Shown piece by piece: positions 22,001 through 34,300 of a stretch of DNA of 64,000 bases. The first letter of the stretch is position 1, and each line of letters starts with the position of its first letter. A program made the translations under genes and the position numbers. Below the pieces are notes generated by a model. The model had not been told where the DNA came from. It worked only from the letters and a program-made list of their open reading frames with translations, and did not search any database. Source of the stretch: Hawksworthiomyces lignivorus (lineage: Eukaryota > Ascomycota > Sordariomycetes > Ophiostomatales > Ophiostomataceae); NCBI GenBank assembly GCA_002917075.1, contig NTMA01000001.1:496001-560000 (forward strand), in the 5' to 3' direction.

Positions 22001-24212
22001 CCACCGTCGAGAGAGAGAGAGAGAGAGAGAGCAGCAGAAGCGAGAGTGGCAGCGAGAGGCCTCGGCGAGCTCCGTGGCACGCAAAACGGCGCTGGCCTCC
22101 AACCCCCTCCAGCTCTTCCGCGGCCCCCCCTCTCCTTAGGATCGAATCATGTATGGCACACCTGAGGAAGACACGCTCCAGGCGAAATAAGCAGGGGGAC
22201 GTCTATCGCCCACTTTGCTTCGCCCACTGATACACTACCTCTTCTTTGGCTGAAGAGGTGCTGGGGAGTGCACTGCACCCGAAGAAGAACCGCTTTCAGG
22301 CGTCATCCTCCACGGACGCGCACCTGCAGCAAATTTTCCTGCCTGCTTAAGGGGAAAATAGAAAGAACACGTAGAGCGCCTCCTTGGCGCATGGTGCCTG
22401 TTTGGGTAGGTTGTTGCGCCGCGTGCTAGACGGTTAAACTTTTTACGAGTACGATGCAGATTGCGACATTGCGTCAAGAGCTGCAAGCTAGATGGCCGAA
22501 CACCAAGCAGCAAGCGCTGTGGTCATGCTCAGGTGGGTAAAGTAGAAAATTTTCTTTTTCCTTCGTCGTCATTTGTCTTCCCCAAGGACAGGCGTGGGGG
22601 TAGCATTTTGTTTTTTTTTTCTTTTCCCCCCCTGGTTCTACAGCAGCATCTCCTGTTTCTGATTTGCCCGCTGCCGCGAGACCGTGCTCTGCTGGCAGGC
22701 AAAATGCCATGGAAGATGATCTTATTTCTACACTTTTCTGTTCGAGAGCTATCTTCACGCTCTCGAAAGGGTGGCCATGCAGTAGAAAACACGCCCGCAG
22801 AAGCGCAACTGATGCAGTACCTCCTCTGTCCAAGCAAATTCGAGACTAGACGGTCCGAATATCCCTCCGCGCTGCGTAGCACAGGACGCAAGACCAGAGA
22901 AGCCCAACGAAGAGAAGGCCCGTAAAGCTTTGGCAGCGAGACGAGGCTGACACTTCACTTGAATACGGGGGTCGGAGAAAAAAGTTTTCGCTTCGATCTT
23001 CCTCCTACTGGCCCATAATTTTTTTTGTGGCACTTTCGCTCTCAGGGGTATCCGGTTTTACTTTTATTTTTGTTCTAGTTGTTTCCTTAGCACTGGTCTG
23101 TAAATCTTCTCGAGTTCGCTGTTAGCTCGCATTGGCGACAAGTGCGAAGTCGGTGACTCGCTTCTAAGCAATTGAAGCGAGATTTCCTGGGTAATTCGGC
23201 TTTCAATGGTGCTGCGTGCGCCATCCGCCGGGCACCACTTGTGGATGTAACCTATAAACTGGCTTGAATATTCGAAGCTATACAACAAGCTAAAGTAGTC
23301 CCCTAGAGCCCCAAAACGTACTGCATGCAAAAAGTAATCCGATGAGACTTTAGTTCATCCCCGAACGCCGCGCCATGCATTGTGTCATATTCCCCTCTAG
23401 TTGCCGCTTAGCTCCAGGCCATTGGACTCGAACCAAACGATTCCCATTCACTCGCAATGCCAAACCTTAGATCAGGAAAAAAAAAAAAAAAGGCCACACG
23501 TGGAAAAGAGAGAAAAAAAAGAAAAAAAGACAAGGCGGACAGCGAGGTATCCCTCAATGGAATAATATACCTCCTAAAATGAAAGCAATCGCTTAGACGG
23601 TACCAGGAAAACATTTCGAGAGAACACCTCTCCATAGAGACGAGCCATATTTGCTCTGAGGAATGTATTCAATTCTTTGGCAGCACGGCTCCGATGGGAC
23701 GGTGAAGAAAAGAACATGAAACGGAACAACGGACAATAGGCATAGAAAAAGCAAATGTGAAGAAAACCATGTTTTAAAATTGACTTCCTTGCGTTCTGTT
23801 TTGCAAGCTCTGTGCTTTTGTTTTCTCTCTGGGTTTTCAACTGCAGCGGTCATCTCATCATTCATCGTAGATTTTCACAGGCCCATCATATCAGATGGCC
23901 AGAAAAAAGAATAACAGGCAAAAAAAAGGCGAAGCAAATAAAGGGACAAAAACATAAAGATAAAGATGCAATGTCAGAAAACCAAACATGCCACCAAAAA
24001 ACCAACACCGGCAAAAGAAAAGCAAATAGCCAAAACCCTTCCAGCAGTCATTGATGATTGTTTTTTTATGCCTGAAAAAAAAGACCTCCCTAGAAAAGCC
24101 CTTTGATCCTTACCGAAACCCCAAAAGAATAAAAATCGCCTAAAAAAAATCAAACAAGATTTTGAAACAAAAGGCCCCTAAACCAAAATGTACCGAGTAT
24201 ATGGTGTTGAAC
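19078..24212. other. Gene-free region, second part
   Basis: No supported gene in 5 kb. A relatively GC-rich block at 20440-20890 stands out from AT-rich flanks, with short frames on both strands and no recognised product. A GA repeat lies at about 22008-22031. Other open frames at 22461-22925 and 23574-23865 are T-rich or cover purine runs and do not look coding. The last few hundred bases are the probable 3' UTR of the copper-fist gene. Confidence 0.4.
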
Positions 24213-26197
24213 CTATTTGGTCCCCCAGAAAGAAATGACATCGGACTCGGGTGACTCTGTCATAGACGGTAAGCCGTGGTATTCCGGCATCCAGAGAGCT
24301 GCGTCGTCGTCGTCAAGGCCGCCGGTAGGGGGCAGGCCTGCTGCTGCTGCCAATGCGGAAAGTTCGTCAGGCGCTGCCCCCTGAGGCGTTGGCAGGAATT
24401 TATTTCCGCTCTTGAGATAGCGAAGCTCGTTGTAATCGTTGCTGCTAGCACTCCGCACGTTCCCCGAAGCCGCGGGTAAATGGTAGCTGCTGCTGGCACG
24501 CGAAAAAGCAACACTGCTGCTTGCGGCATCCGTAGCTCCGTCATAATCGTACTCGTAGTCGTAGTCGTCCAATCCGGGTGCCATAATATCTTCAGCCTCG
24601 GAGACCTCGCCTGAGGTAGCGGTCGTCATCGTAGGTGCCTGTTCGGAGCCGTTGAAGTCGTAGGCGAAGTTTCGGCCAATGCCAAGCGAGTCAGCTGCGC
24701 CAAACTTGTCGCTGTCATGGCTAGTACCAAAGCCGCGGTCGAAATCAAGACCGAGCTGGCTCCAGTCGATTGCGGGTGCACTCAAGCCTGCGCTGAAGAG
24801 CGGCTGGTCGCTTTGCTCGGGGCTGAAGGCGTTGTAGTTGCTGAAGCTAGTATAACCAACCATGCCCATATTCAATGGGGGAAGTTGGCTGCTGCCATTT
24901 AGTTGGTGAGCTTGAGGGAAGCTGTTGGCGAAGAGCTGAGGCGATGCAGTTTCCGACCGCGACCGGCGTTGCCGAGATAACTGTGGAGGGAGGAAAGTGC
25001 CGCAGTTGCTAGCGGCGGCAGCAGCGGCAGCAGCGGCTAGCGAGGACGTGCCGTCGTCCTCCGCACCGCTCTCAGAGCCTCCGTTACCGCTGCTCTGGTC
25101 GTCTTCCTCTTCCAAGTCGTCGTCTTCATTTGCATCCTTCGTCGCTGCTAATAAAAAACCGGAAAGGCCGCCAGTGCTGCGAGCCGAGTTGATCCGGTGG
25201 ATGGGATACGGGTTGCTCTTCTGCGAGACGGCCTTGGCGTGCTTCTGCGATATTGGCTTATGGCGGCCATGCTCGTCGAAAGTCAGCGTGCCCTCAGAGC
25301 GTGTTGTGTTGGCGCGCCGGCGGCGAATTGGGCTCTTGCCTGAGGAGGCACTGCTCGTCGCTCCTGACCCAGAAGCCGTCGAAGCTGCTAATGATGCTTT
25401 TGCAGACATGGACAAATTTTCACTGGAGTTGGACTCAGACATCAAACCGGCTGTTTCGGGAACAGTATCCAAGTCCTTTTTGAAGGCACAAGTACAGCGC
25501 CCACCATGGTTGCAGCAGCAGCTCTCTATATAAACTCGTTTAGTACACTTCCAATCAGCTCGGGGCCATTCGTATGGATGGTAGCTCTTACCTCTGTGTC
25601 CCTCAAGGGCACCCAGGTGGATGCATTTGGTCGTCTTTTCACCACAGTCGCATTTGACGTGAGCCGAACGGTTCTTGCGCTGAGAGCGGCAGTGCTGGCA
25701 CTGTGTTACTGGCCGGCCCTTTTTATTGATGTGTTGTAATGGTCGGTCTGAAGAGCAAAGTCAGCAATTCTGGTCGGTAGGCAACACAAAGAGAGCAGGG
25801 GTGTGAGCGGCGATTGAGAAGGTGCATCGGCGATGTGCTAGCGATTCGTAAAAGGAATTGTGCTACGGTTCGTCCGAAGCCGAAGGTGCAAGGAACAGCC
25901 GTGCCTGCAGCTGCAATTGCAGAATTACACTGCAGGTGCTATCCCGTAGCTGCCGCGCAAGGCGCAAGAGCGAACAGTGCTGCAATCGCGGCAAAACGTG
26001 CCGCGGAGAGTACGAAAAAGCGAAACCAAATGGAAAAAAAGCAGCTCAAGAAAAAAAAGGGGGGGAAAGAAGAAGCAGAGAAATAACATAAAAAGGAAAA
26101 CATGCTTCATTCTGAACTCACCATAATGTTGACAATTGCTGACACGATGGCCGCGAACACAGGCTTCGCAAGCCCATTTCTCGCCGTCAATAAGCAT
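24213..26197 (-). CDS. Copper-fist transcription factor, three exons
   Basis: Exons on the minus strand are 26197-26122, 25747-25592 and 25525-24213, giving 514 residues. Introns start GTGAGT and GTAAGA and end CTTCAG and ATATAG. The DNA-binding module is complete: Cys10, Cys13, Cys22 and His24 form the zinc knuckle C-x2-C-x8-C-x-H, and KGRP at 35-38 is the minor-groove hook. Further Cys residues at 42, 45, 58, 60, 67, 80-82, 88 and 90 form the cluster that binds Cu(I) in Ace1/Amt1-type activators. Exons 1 and 2 are too short to be found as long frames, so a gene call from exon 3 alone would miss the domain. Residues from about 100 are Ser- and Asp/Glu-rich, as in an activation domain. No C-terminal Cys-rich box of the Mac1/Cuf1 kind is visible. 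A nuclear regulator of copper (or iron) homeostasis or detoxification genes is inferred. Confidence 0.93.
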
Positions 26198-29100
26198 CTC
26201 GGAGAGGTCGACAGCAGTTGGGGTAGGTCTAGGTGGAGAAAGTGTAGAAAGAGAAAACGAAACGAGGAGGCCGACCAAAGAAATAAATAAAAACTAAAGT
26301 AGTGCTAGAAGACTGGAGACTTCAAAAAAAGGGAATAAAAAAAAAAGACGGAAAATAAAATGGGAAAAAAGAAAGCAGAAGAGGAAAAAAGAAAGAAACA
26401 AAGACTGAAAAAATGGGAATCTCAGACTAAAAAAAGAGGACTTGGAAAGTACGGAGACGTTAAGAACGGGTGGTAAAACGGAAAACGGGACTCGGAAACA
26501 CGCTAAGAACTGAGCGAGTCTCGGAGCTACCGCTATGGCTTTCCTGGAGCTGTCAGGTACAAGAACTGGAATCTGGAAAAGTAGTTTGTAGCTGTTGGAA
26601 GCTCGATGTTGGCCCTAAAAAGAAGATAGTTCGAGGGCGAGGCGTAATACAGCTTTTAGAACAATGGCGATAGGCTAAGCCGGGTATCTCGAATAGGAAA
26701 GATGCAATAAGTAGCAGCAAACGGTAGCCAAATACGGAGCAGATAAAATCCGAATAGAATAAAAAAATGGTGAAGTAAAAAAGAGAAAGAGAAGTTTTAA
26801 AAAAAAAAAAATAGAATGAGAAAAAGGACCAAGGGAGGTAGAAAAATAAAAAAATAAAAAAAGGGGAACGAGCAAACAGCAGAAACAAGAAATTTTTGGC
26901 GAGAGTCTGACGTGTTGCTTGTCGGATATCGGCCAAGATGCTGGGTAGAATGGGGCGTTTGAGAGAAGGTGGTATTGTTCCCAGGCTGTTCGGTGAATGT
27001 TCTGGATGTTCTGAATAATGGTGCTTGCGGGTCAGGTCCTCAGTGCTTTTCAGTGCTCTGTGCTCTGTTGCTGCGGCCGCCAATGGTTGGACAGCTCGCG
27101 TCTGACGGACCGGCTGGACCGCTCAGTTTTTTTTTTTTTTTTTGCTTCAGGGCAGTTGGATGGCCCTTAAGGTCAGCGGCTCAACCGAAACAAGATGTGT
27201 GTGACAAGGGCTGTCGGCGGCGGGATGCTGGTGGAGGATCTGCGGCAGGCGGGTTCCCTCGAATTTTCTCGATTTGTTCCGTCGCTCTGAAAAAAAGAGA
27301 GCAGAGTGAGAAAAAGTCAGGTGAGAGTAAAGCGGACTGTAGTTTCTTCGATGCTCTGCGCGGGGGGGGGGGATTCTTCAATGTGAGCTGTCGCTTTGTT
27401 GTGTGGGAGCTACCCAGCTAGGAGATAGAAGGGAAAGCCAACAATGGGCTGGGCAAGCATGAAAGGGAGGAGCCGTGTAAGTGGCAAAGAAAGGGGAATA
27501 TGACAAGACAGGTTGAATTCACAACAACGCTGGCTGGAATGCCTTTTCCCTATTTTCGAAGTGCCTCAAGTTGAAAATCCGTATGACGACCTAAAGGAAG
27601 CAAAAAACAGATGCATGGCGAGGAAGGGGAAACGAGTGCTCTTTTTAATCTTTTTTGCCCCTGCTTGGAAAGACAAGAAGAGCGTACTTTCTTATGAGAA
27701 CCTGCGTGGGATGAATGAATCCTCAATTGGGGGGTGTGGTAAGGGGACATGACTGACGGCCTTTCCTGGTAGAGAAGATACATGCCACTATAGTGGCGCA
27801 AACGCGAGAAGAGGCTGTAGATGGGCTACATCCAGCCAAGAAAGCATCTTCTGTGAATGCGCAGAGGACCACAGGTGGCCGATGGACGGACTAGGCTTAG
27901 GACGGGACTGCTTCGCAGGAAGGGCAAGAGAGCGAGATGCAGAGCGGACCTGTGGCATATCTCTTGGAGGGGGAGATGGAGGGTCCCTAGTCGTAAGGGC
28001 AAGGGTGGTTGATCCACCAAGTCGCAAAGGACATAAGAGGAAATAGAAAAGGTGGGAGAGGGCGTGGAAGGATCGCGCAGCATGGGTGTGTGAGCATGCG
28101 AAAAGGGCGAAGTATCATTAGGGGAAGAGAGAAGCTAAGTAAGATACATCGTAGTGAAGAAGCAAAAAAAACAAGGACGAGCCAGCCAAACAAGTAGGAG
28201 CAAAAAAATGGGACTCCAGTAAAGGAGCCTATGTGCGAGAGACATGGAGAGACTGCAATCGTAGAGAATGGGGGGAGGGGTGGGTTGAAAAAAAAAAAAA
28301 AAAAAGCGTGGGTTGCAGATGTATGCTGTCTCTCGCCTAGCTCTGTCTCCTAAATAGCTAGACCAAATAATACAGGCAGTCCAAACACAAGCGACACATC
28401 CGCATACGAACGAGTACGGAGTACGGAGTGCGTTGAAGGATGCACTCTGAAAAATAAGGAAGAAGAAAAGAATTTTTCTTTTAGCGCCACAACCTTTGGC
28501 TGCCCAGTGCTGAAGAAAAGAAGGGGAAGAGAAGAAAAAGCTTGGCCCACTGGCGAAACAACGTAATTCTGGCGAATACGCCTAACTACCTAGTTATACG
28601 ACACCAGTATTCTCAAGTTTGGCATCAGCTGCGGACAATAACCATTGTATCAGAGCTTCCTTCTGCTGTGGTCATCCACAACAAAACGGCACGCCTGATA
28701 CTGTTAGGGTGCTTAATAATGGTCGAGATTGTATTTGCTTTTTGCTTTTTTTTATGTCAACCATAACCGCTATCCTTCACGCAAAGAGGTGCACAAAATC
28801 TTGCCGGTCTGTTTAACGGCAAGCAGGCCGTTGAGCAGTTATGTTTCCTGAACCCCGGAACTGAGGAGGTTGCATACGGAGTATGGGGTTTTGCAGCAAG
28901 CATAATTTCTCCATCTTTTTCTCTTCTTCACGTACAAAAGGTGGTGGCCGAAACAGGAGCAGCCCAGACAGGCTTTTTCAGCTGCCTGGCACCCTGCTCT
29001 GCTCTGGTGTCTGCTGCGACCCCCCAACTCTTCTCACCACCCTTCTGGCACCCCCATTACAGTGCTGTCGTTGGACCATTCAGGAGGTAGGGTGATATCC

Positions 29101-30012
29101 TTTACCAGCTACGTGAGCCTTCAAAAATTTTCGCCCTGGTGAAATTTTTTCTCTGCGCCTCCAGCATCGGCGACTCCTATCAAACAAAAACGGACGGCCT
29201 GCCACGGGGGCTGAAAGGTTTTTCTCTCCGTGCTGTAATAGCCTCTCTGCCTTTTTTTTCTCGTCTTACTAGAGCTTAATACAACACTCTATTGTAAAGT
29301 GCAGAAAGCGATATCGCGCGCAAAAGCAATATCCAGCAGCCCTCCACCTTTTGCTCAACACAGCTATCTTGCTTTGGGGGGGGGGGGGGGGGGGGGGGAA
29401 CAGGTCTGATATGACACACCTGTGGAGAATGCAAAAAAAGTTGCCTGACATCATCACTCTTCCCCCTTCCGCTAAAACGGTGCTCATACTGACCTAATCG
29501 GTTTCAAAGCAATGCATAATACCCAAGACACCTCTGTAGTAGCTCCCTCCAGCTTTAAGGCTTACAGCGCCTGAGCGCTTAGCACGGGGATTTTACCTTT
29601 CCCAATTAGGCGATATTTTCGGGTGGTCTGGCCAGGTCTCCAACCCCAAAGCTTTGGCGCTGTTCCCAACGGTCCAGTAACAGCGGAACAGTAGCCAAGC
29701 GCGCCCATTCGCTCGCAAAAATGACTAAGCGAATCATGAGATGACTAAGAAAAAGTCCCCAAAAAAGAATCTTGCCTTGCAGCAATTTTCAGAGGTCGCA
29801 CGACCCTCCAAAAAGGCCATCACGAGAGTCTCGGTCAGACGAGAAACCAGCGGCGCCGACCGAAACGACACTGTTCTATCTCTGGACGGCAATTGGCCTC
29901 GACACATACGGATCAATTGGCGGCTTGCCTCTTGTCCCCCCCCCCCCCCCTTCTCAAGCTCCGGACCGGTCCAAACTCCCACGACAGAAAAAAATTAAGA
30001 AACGAGGTAGCC
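26198..30012. other. Divergent intergenic region (copper-fist / mrps16)
   Basis: No gene is supported. From 26198 to 27457 the minus strand has no ATG, which suits a long leader of the copper-fist gene. The plus strand here is purine-rich. Two exact TACGGAGTA copies are at 28415-28423 and 28875-28883. A run of 23 G is at 29376-29398, and a run of 15 C at 29936-29950, ending 62 bases before the mrps16 start. A small hairpin AGCGC-ctga-GCGCT is at 29566-29579. Confidence 0.45.
26869..26876 (-). promoter_or_regulatory. Possible copper-responsive element (TTTGCTCG)
   Basis: Read on the minus strand, TTTGCTCG fits the Mac1-type consensus TTTGC(T/G)C(A/G). It lies about 670 bases upstream of the copper-fist start, in the same orientation. 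An 8-bp degenerate match can occur by chance every few kilobases, so autoregulation is only a possibility. Confidence 0.25.
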
Positions 30013-30500
30013 ATGGTCGTCAAGATCCGCCTCGCGCGCTTCGGCCGCACCAACTCGCCCTTTTACAACATAGTCGTTGCCCAGGCCCGCACCGCCCGCA
30101 ACAGCCGACCCATGGAGGTCATCGGCACCTATGACCCCGTCCCGCGGCGGGACCCCTACGAGAGCGACTCCCGCGCCAAGCCCCACAAGGCCATCCAGCT
30201 GGACGTGACACGAGCAAAGTACTGGATCGGCGTCGGCGCACAGCCAACTGCGACGGCATGGCGGCTGCTGTCAATGGTGCGTGCGAAATTGTTTTGTTCT
30301 GCTTTGTCGTGTTCGTTGCTGTCTTTGCCTTCAAGAGCTGCTGGGCAGAAAGGAAAGAATGGCGTGAAAGGAAATGGAAAAGACCTCTGCTAACAAATAA
30401 TGTGATATAGGTCGGCATTCTGCCAAAGCCGCGGCGAGGATCTGAAGCAAAAGAAACGGCGACAACACAGAGCTCGCCAGCATCACCAAACAAGTCATAG
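30013..30500 (+). CDS. mrps16: Mitochondrial small ribosomal subunit protein bS16m
   Basis: Exons 30013-30276 and 30411-30500 give 117 residues. The intron has a GTGCGT donor, a TGCTAAC branch point and an ATATAG acceptor. The conserved S16 start (MVVKIRLARFGRTNSPFYNI) is followed by VVAQARTARNSRPMEVIGTYDPVP and the DVTRAKYWIGVGAQPT block. The protein is part of the body of the mitochondrial 30S-like subunit, near the 5' domain of the small rRNA. A short Ser/Thr/Lys-rich extension after VGILPKP is encoded by exon 2. The start at 30013 was chosen because the S16 fold begins there; the frame upstream is not conserved sequence. Confidence 0.93.
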
Positions 30501-31375
30501 ATGATAGACTTACGGTGCATGAAAGTGTGCATCTGCTGATGAAAAGGCAGCAGGCGAGCGGGAAGCGACGCAGAAAAGCAAAAAGACGGTTGTCTCATCA
30601 TTTCGGGACCGTCATTGAATGTATATATGACTTTTTCCACACATTGTACAACAAACTTACTGCCTTTGCGCCAAAAGCAAAAAGAGCAGGTTCATGACGG
30701 ATTAGATATTTGAATATAAAAAAACATTGGATACTTAAACCAAAAAAAAACAACTGGTGGAGCGAACGTAACAACGCTATGTCGAATCGTAATCTATCTC
30801 AGAATATCATAGTTTGACTGACAGAATCTGAGATAATAATGTCGTAAAAAAACGGAAGAGATATATAGAACAGAGTTATCAGCTGGTATTTCTAGGTAGT
30901 CAAAATTTAGACTGGACGCTTGGCGATATGGCTGCAGTGAGAGATTCAGTGCAGTACCACGACAAAAGAGAACAGCAGGATAAGGAAGCTAGGGTTTATG
31001 CAGTTGTTGAAGCCTTTTTATAGCGTAAATCTATATATGGCCACACTACATTGTTGAAACTCAACGCAAGACAGATCTATGCACACGCTACCCATCCCAT
31101 GCAGAAACCAAAATTTTCCATTTTTTCGAGTTTTGACGTCAGGTTGTTGAGAACGCCTTTTCTTTTGTCTCCTCAAATGCTTCATCAGGGCATTATAGAA
31201 AAACCATACAAAAAGATAAATAATTAGACCCCTGGAGACTCTAAGCCGCCAAGAGTGCCAAAATGTTGTTGAAACCCCGCTAGAACCAATCCAGTGGTAA
31301 CGCCAAAATCAGAAAGCAAAGAAATGAAAACAGCAGGCCGTCAGAGCATGAAACCTCTCACCCTCTCACAGAACT
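30501..31375. other. Convergent intergenic region (mrps16 / GCV2)
   Basis: 875 AT-rich bases between two converging genes. It holds both 3' ends. I see no gene or repeat. Confidence 0.4.
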
Positions 31376-34300
31376 TCAAATGCCCGTGGGGTGATCACCG
31401 GTCGTGTCCTCGACGGGCGGGCAGGTGCAGAAGAGGTTGAGATCGCCAAAGGTGTCGTCCACCCGAGCCACGCTCGGCCAGAACTTCTTCTCCCGCAGCC
31501 ATGGCAGCGGATAGGCCGCCTTCTCTCGGGAGTAGGGGCGGTCCCACTTGTCGGCACCCTCGCCGATCACGTCGTGCACCGGGTGCGGTGACAGCTTGAG
31601 AACGTTACCCTCGCGCGGGGCGCGCCCTTCCTCGATCTCGCGGACCTCCTCGCGGATGCTGATAAGGGCATCGACGAAGCGGTCGAGCTCCGCCTTGCTC
31701 TCGCTCTCCGTCGGCTCGATCATCAGCGTGTTTGCCACCGGCCAGCTCATCGTGGGCGCATGGAAGCCATAGTCCTGCAGGCGCTTGGCAATGTCAATGG
31801 CTTCGATGCCAGCAGTTTCACGGAAGGGGCGGATGTCCAAGATGAACTCGTGCGCACAGCGGCCGTTCTCATTTGTATACACAATCTCATAGTGCGGGCG
31901 AAGACGGCTCAGCAAGTAGTTAGCATTTAGAAGGGTCATCTTCGTGGCCTCCTTGAGACCATTGGCGCCTGGGGGTTTGTCAGTATATAAGAACAATTTC
32001 AAATCACGAGGAACAAAAAAAAATAGCTTACCCATCAATAGGTTATAGGCCCAGCTGATAGGCAGAATGCTAGCACTGCCAAAGGGAGCGCTGCTCACGG
32101 GGTGGAACTCTTCGGGCTTGCCGTCAGCCGCGTAGTACTCGCCCTCCGACGGCAGCGTCTCAGCGAGGTGCGACTTGACGCAAATGGGGCCCATGCCGGG
32201 ACCACCACCACCGTGTGGGATACAGAACGTCTTGTGCAGGTTCAGGTGGCACACGTCGGCACCGATCTCGCCGGGCGAGCAGAGGCCGATCTGGGCATTC
32301 ATGTTGGCGCCGTCCATGTACACCTGGCCGCCGTGCTCATGTACCAGCTCGCAAGCGCGGCGCACACCGGGCTCAAAGATGCCAAAGGTGCTGGGGTACG
32401 TGACCATGAAGGCAGCAAGACGGTCGGCGTACTGCTTGCACTTGGCCTCGAGGTCGGCCAGGTCCAAGTTGCCCGTCTTGGTGTCGCAGCGAACGGGTAC
32501 GACGGCCAAGCCAGCCATAGCGGCCGATGCAGGGTTGGTACCGTGGGCTGATACGGGAATCAGGCAGACTTTGCGGTCGGCGTCGCCGCGCAGCTCGTGG
32601 TACCGGCGGATGGCCCGCAGACCCGCGAACTCGCCCTGGGCGCCAGAGTTGGGCTGCAGAGAAACAGCATCCATGCCAGTAATGTCACGCAGCTGATCCC
32701 GGAGGCTGTTCAAGAGACGCTCATAACCGGCGGCCTGGTCGCGTGGCACGTAAGGATGTAGCTGGGCGAAGCCGGGCATGCGCAGAGTAGCCATCTCGAC
32801 CGAGCCGTTCAGCTTCATGGTGCACGAGCCCAGGGGAATCATAGAGTGGACCAGCGACAGATCCTTCGACTGCAGATGGTAGATGTAGCGCATTATCTCG
32901 GTCTCAGAGTGGTGCGAGTTGAAGACGGGGTGGGTGAGGTAGGGCGTTGTGCGGCGGAATTCATCAGGAATGTTCGTCTTGGTAATAGTGCCTTCTTCGA
33001 CCTCCTTCAGGAGGCCCTGCAGGAAAGCCTCCAGGTCCCCGCTAGCTGCAGCGCTCTCGCCCTTGGTCGCTGGGGCAGCCTCGTAGAGCGCGCGGATAAG
33101 CACCAGAAGGTCCTCGTGAGTCTTGGCTTCGTCCATGCTGACGCCCACTTCTTCATCGTTGAGCTTCCGGAGGTTGCAGCCGTGGTTCAGGGCCACGCGC
33201 AGCAGCTTGTCGGCGCTCTTGTCCGGGCAGCGAATGACAAAGGTATCGAACAGCGAGTTCGTGGACTTGACCTCGAGGCCCAGCTGGACGGCTGCGCGCT
33301 CTAGAATGCGGGTGCCGCTCATGATGCGCTCAGCAATGGCGCGCAGACCCTCGGGGCCGTGGTAGATGGCATACAGAGCGCTCATGTTTGCCAAGAGCGC
33401 CTGCGCGGTGCAGACGTTGCTCGTAGCCTTTTCGCGACGAATGTGCTGCTCGCGGGTTTGGAGGGACAGGCGCAGGGCACGGCCTCCCAGACGGTCCTTG
33501 GAGACGCCAATCAGACGGCCGGGCATCTTGCGCTTGTACTTGTCGGCCACAGCAAAGAAAGCAGCGTGGGGGCCGCCGAAGCCCATGGGCACACCGAGAC
33601 GCTGGGCGCTGCCAAAGGCAATATCCGCACCCCACTCGCCAGGCGGCGTCAAGACGGTCAGCGCCAGAAGGTCTGTAGCACAGCTCAGCAGAGCACCTTG
33701 CTTGTGCACGCCGTCAGCCAGGTTACGGAAGTTCTCAACGCCACCCTCGGTATTTGGGTACTGGACGAGGACGCCGACCAAGTCGTCGCCGAGCTTGCCG
33801 AGCGTCTCGCCGAGGAATTCGGCGGAGGTCACATCATGGACAGCGACATTGATGCCGAATCCAGATGCACGGCCACGCAGCACAGACAGCGTCTGGGGGT
33901 GCACCAGATGAGACACGAAAAACGTCTTGCCGGGGCGCTTGGCGCGGCTGGCGGAGAGCATGTTCATGGAAAGGGTCATAGCTTCGGCAGCGGCAGTGCC
34001 CTCATCGAGCAAGCTGGCGTTGGCAATGGGGAGAGAGGTCAAGTCGGTGACGAGAGTCTGGAAATTGAGAAGGGACTCCAGTCGGCCCTGGCTGATCTCA
34101 GGCTGGTAGGGAGTATAGCTGGTATACCATGCCGGGTTCTCGAGCACGTTAACCTTGATGACTTCAGGGACGAGGGTGTCATAGTAGCCGGCGCCGATGA
34201 AGCTCTTGGTCTTGGTGTCGTTCTCAGAAGAGACAGCCTCGGCATATGCCTTGACGGTGTGCTCTGGCAGAGGCTCGGTAATGGCGCGCGTAGTGGGATC

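Noticed and set aside
30501..31375. Possible glycine-sensing element near GCV2
   Set aside because: Glycine riboswitches are bacterial, and this region is the 3' side of GCV2; no structured element was visible.
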